Origin: SZUA-265 sp965651905 | Lineage (GTDB): Bacteria > Myxococcota_A > Polyangia > Polyangiales > Polyangiaceae | Reading direction: 5' to 3' | DNA length: 64,000 nucleotides | Assembly (NCBI GenBank): GCA_965651905.1 | Contig: CBFGUG010000016.1 | Location: forward strand, 1-64,000 | Position numbers and translations under genes: made by a program | The notes under the pieces: generated by a model | Told to the model about the DNA's origin: nothing | Seen by the model: the letters and a program-made list of their open reading frames with translations, nothing else | The model's database searches: none | In this document: piece by piece, positions 63,769 through 64,000 of the stretch | Numbering within the stretch: position 1 is the first letter of the stretch | How the letters are laid out: the number at the start of each line of letters is the position of its first letter

Positions 63769-64000
63769 GCCGCCGCTGTTTGCAGGCCGCGGGCCAGGCG
63801 CGCCCGGTTGTAATCATTCGGGTTTTCGTCGGCGCCGCCAAACGGCGGTGTCATCGCGCACACACCCTCGGGGGCGCGCGAACACTGCGGGAGCGCGACG
63901 CGCGCCCGCAGCGATCGACGAACGTTGCGCTGCGAACCGCGTTTACCCAGAGAGAAGAGGTGCGGGCCCTGCGCGGCTGCGGTGGGGGCGCGCGAGTCGA
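63769..64000. other. Upstream region of the DUF2135 operon
   Basis: 232 bp to the window edge with no supported gene. It should carry the promoter for the minus-strand operon. I see no clear repeat or motif. Confidence 0.35.

Overview
The window is GC-rich, densely coded DNA that looks like a Myxococcota (myxobacteria and relatives) chromosome. The evidence is two MYXO-CTERM-type tails (Gly/Cys motif, hydrophobic stretch, Arg cluster; near 2935-3018 and 26766-26862), a very large share of lipoproteins with Asp/Ser/Glu-rich linkers, a PknK-like kinase-ATPase, DUF2330, VIT/vWA and HmuY-like surface proteins, and many beta-propellers. I found no rRNA, tRNA, CRISPR array, transposase, integrase or phage gene, so it reads as ordinary chromosome with one repeat-rich accessory patch.

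Layout. 1-1316: edge-truncated repeat lipoprotein and a TauE/SafE permease. 1717-8517: co-directional exported proteins (MYXO-CTERM protein fused in frame to a YtkA-like lipoprotein, pentaheme cytochrome c lipoprotein, LVIVD propeller, ASST-like lipoprotein). 8678-14399: phosphorylase-kinase-alpha/GH15-like protein, membrane metallophosphoesterase, LacI-family regulator preceded by a LacI-type operator. 14477-18151: PknK-like kinase on the minus strand. 18445-26865: small lipoprotein overlapping a neutral ceramidase, a fused TIGR03960/TIGR03936 radical SAM protein, and a DUF2330 protein with an acidic tail and a bidirectional hairpin terminator. 26951-29859: small lipoprotein, unknown coiled-coil protein, then the accessory patch: a 115-bp imperfect palindrome, five 41-bp tandem repeats, and a 59-aa protein overlapping a nucleotidyltransferase-fold protein. 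29902-41789: conserved genes (EamA transporter, EttA, UbiB/AarF kinase, TamB, HAD hydrolase, methylglyoxal synthase, KTSC protein, TetR regulator with two matching operator-like sites). 42413-52529: envelope and regulatory proteins, including a winged-helix protein overlapping a vWA lipoprotein, an extensin-like peptidase and a lipoprotein with three DsbA-like domains. 52796-56595: TonB-dependent receptor overlapping a lipoprotein with three HmuY-like domains, a predicted heme-uptake pair. 56661-63768 (minus): M28 peptidase and a three-gene operon with GTGA overlaps (TPR-DUF2135, VIT/vWA lipoprotein, propeller).

Best candidates for something new: the tandem triple HmuY protein with its receptor; the DUF2135-VIT/vWA-propeller operon; the exported redox cluster with a possible gene fusion; the small-protein/nucleotidyltransferase pair beside unusual repeats; and the triple DsbA lipoprotein. 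All functions are read from sequence patterns and recall of families; no database search was run.
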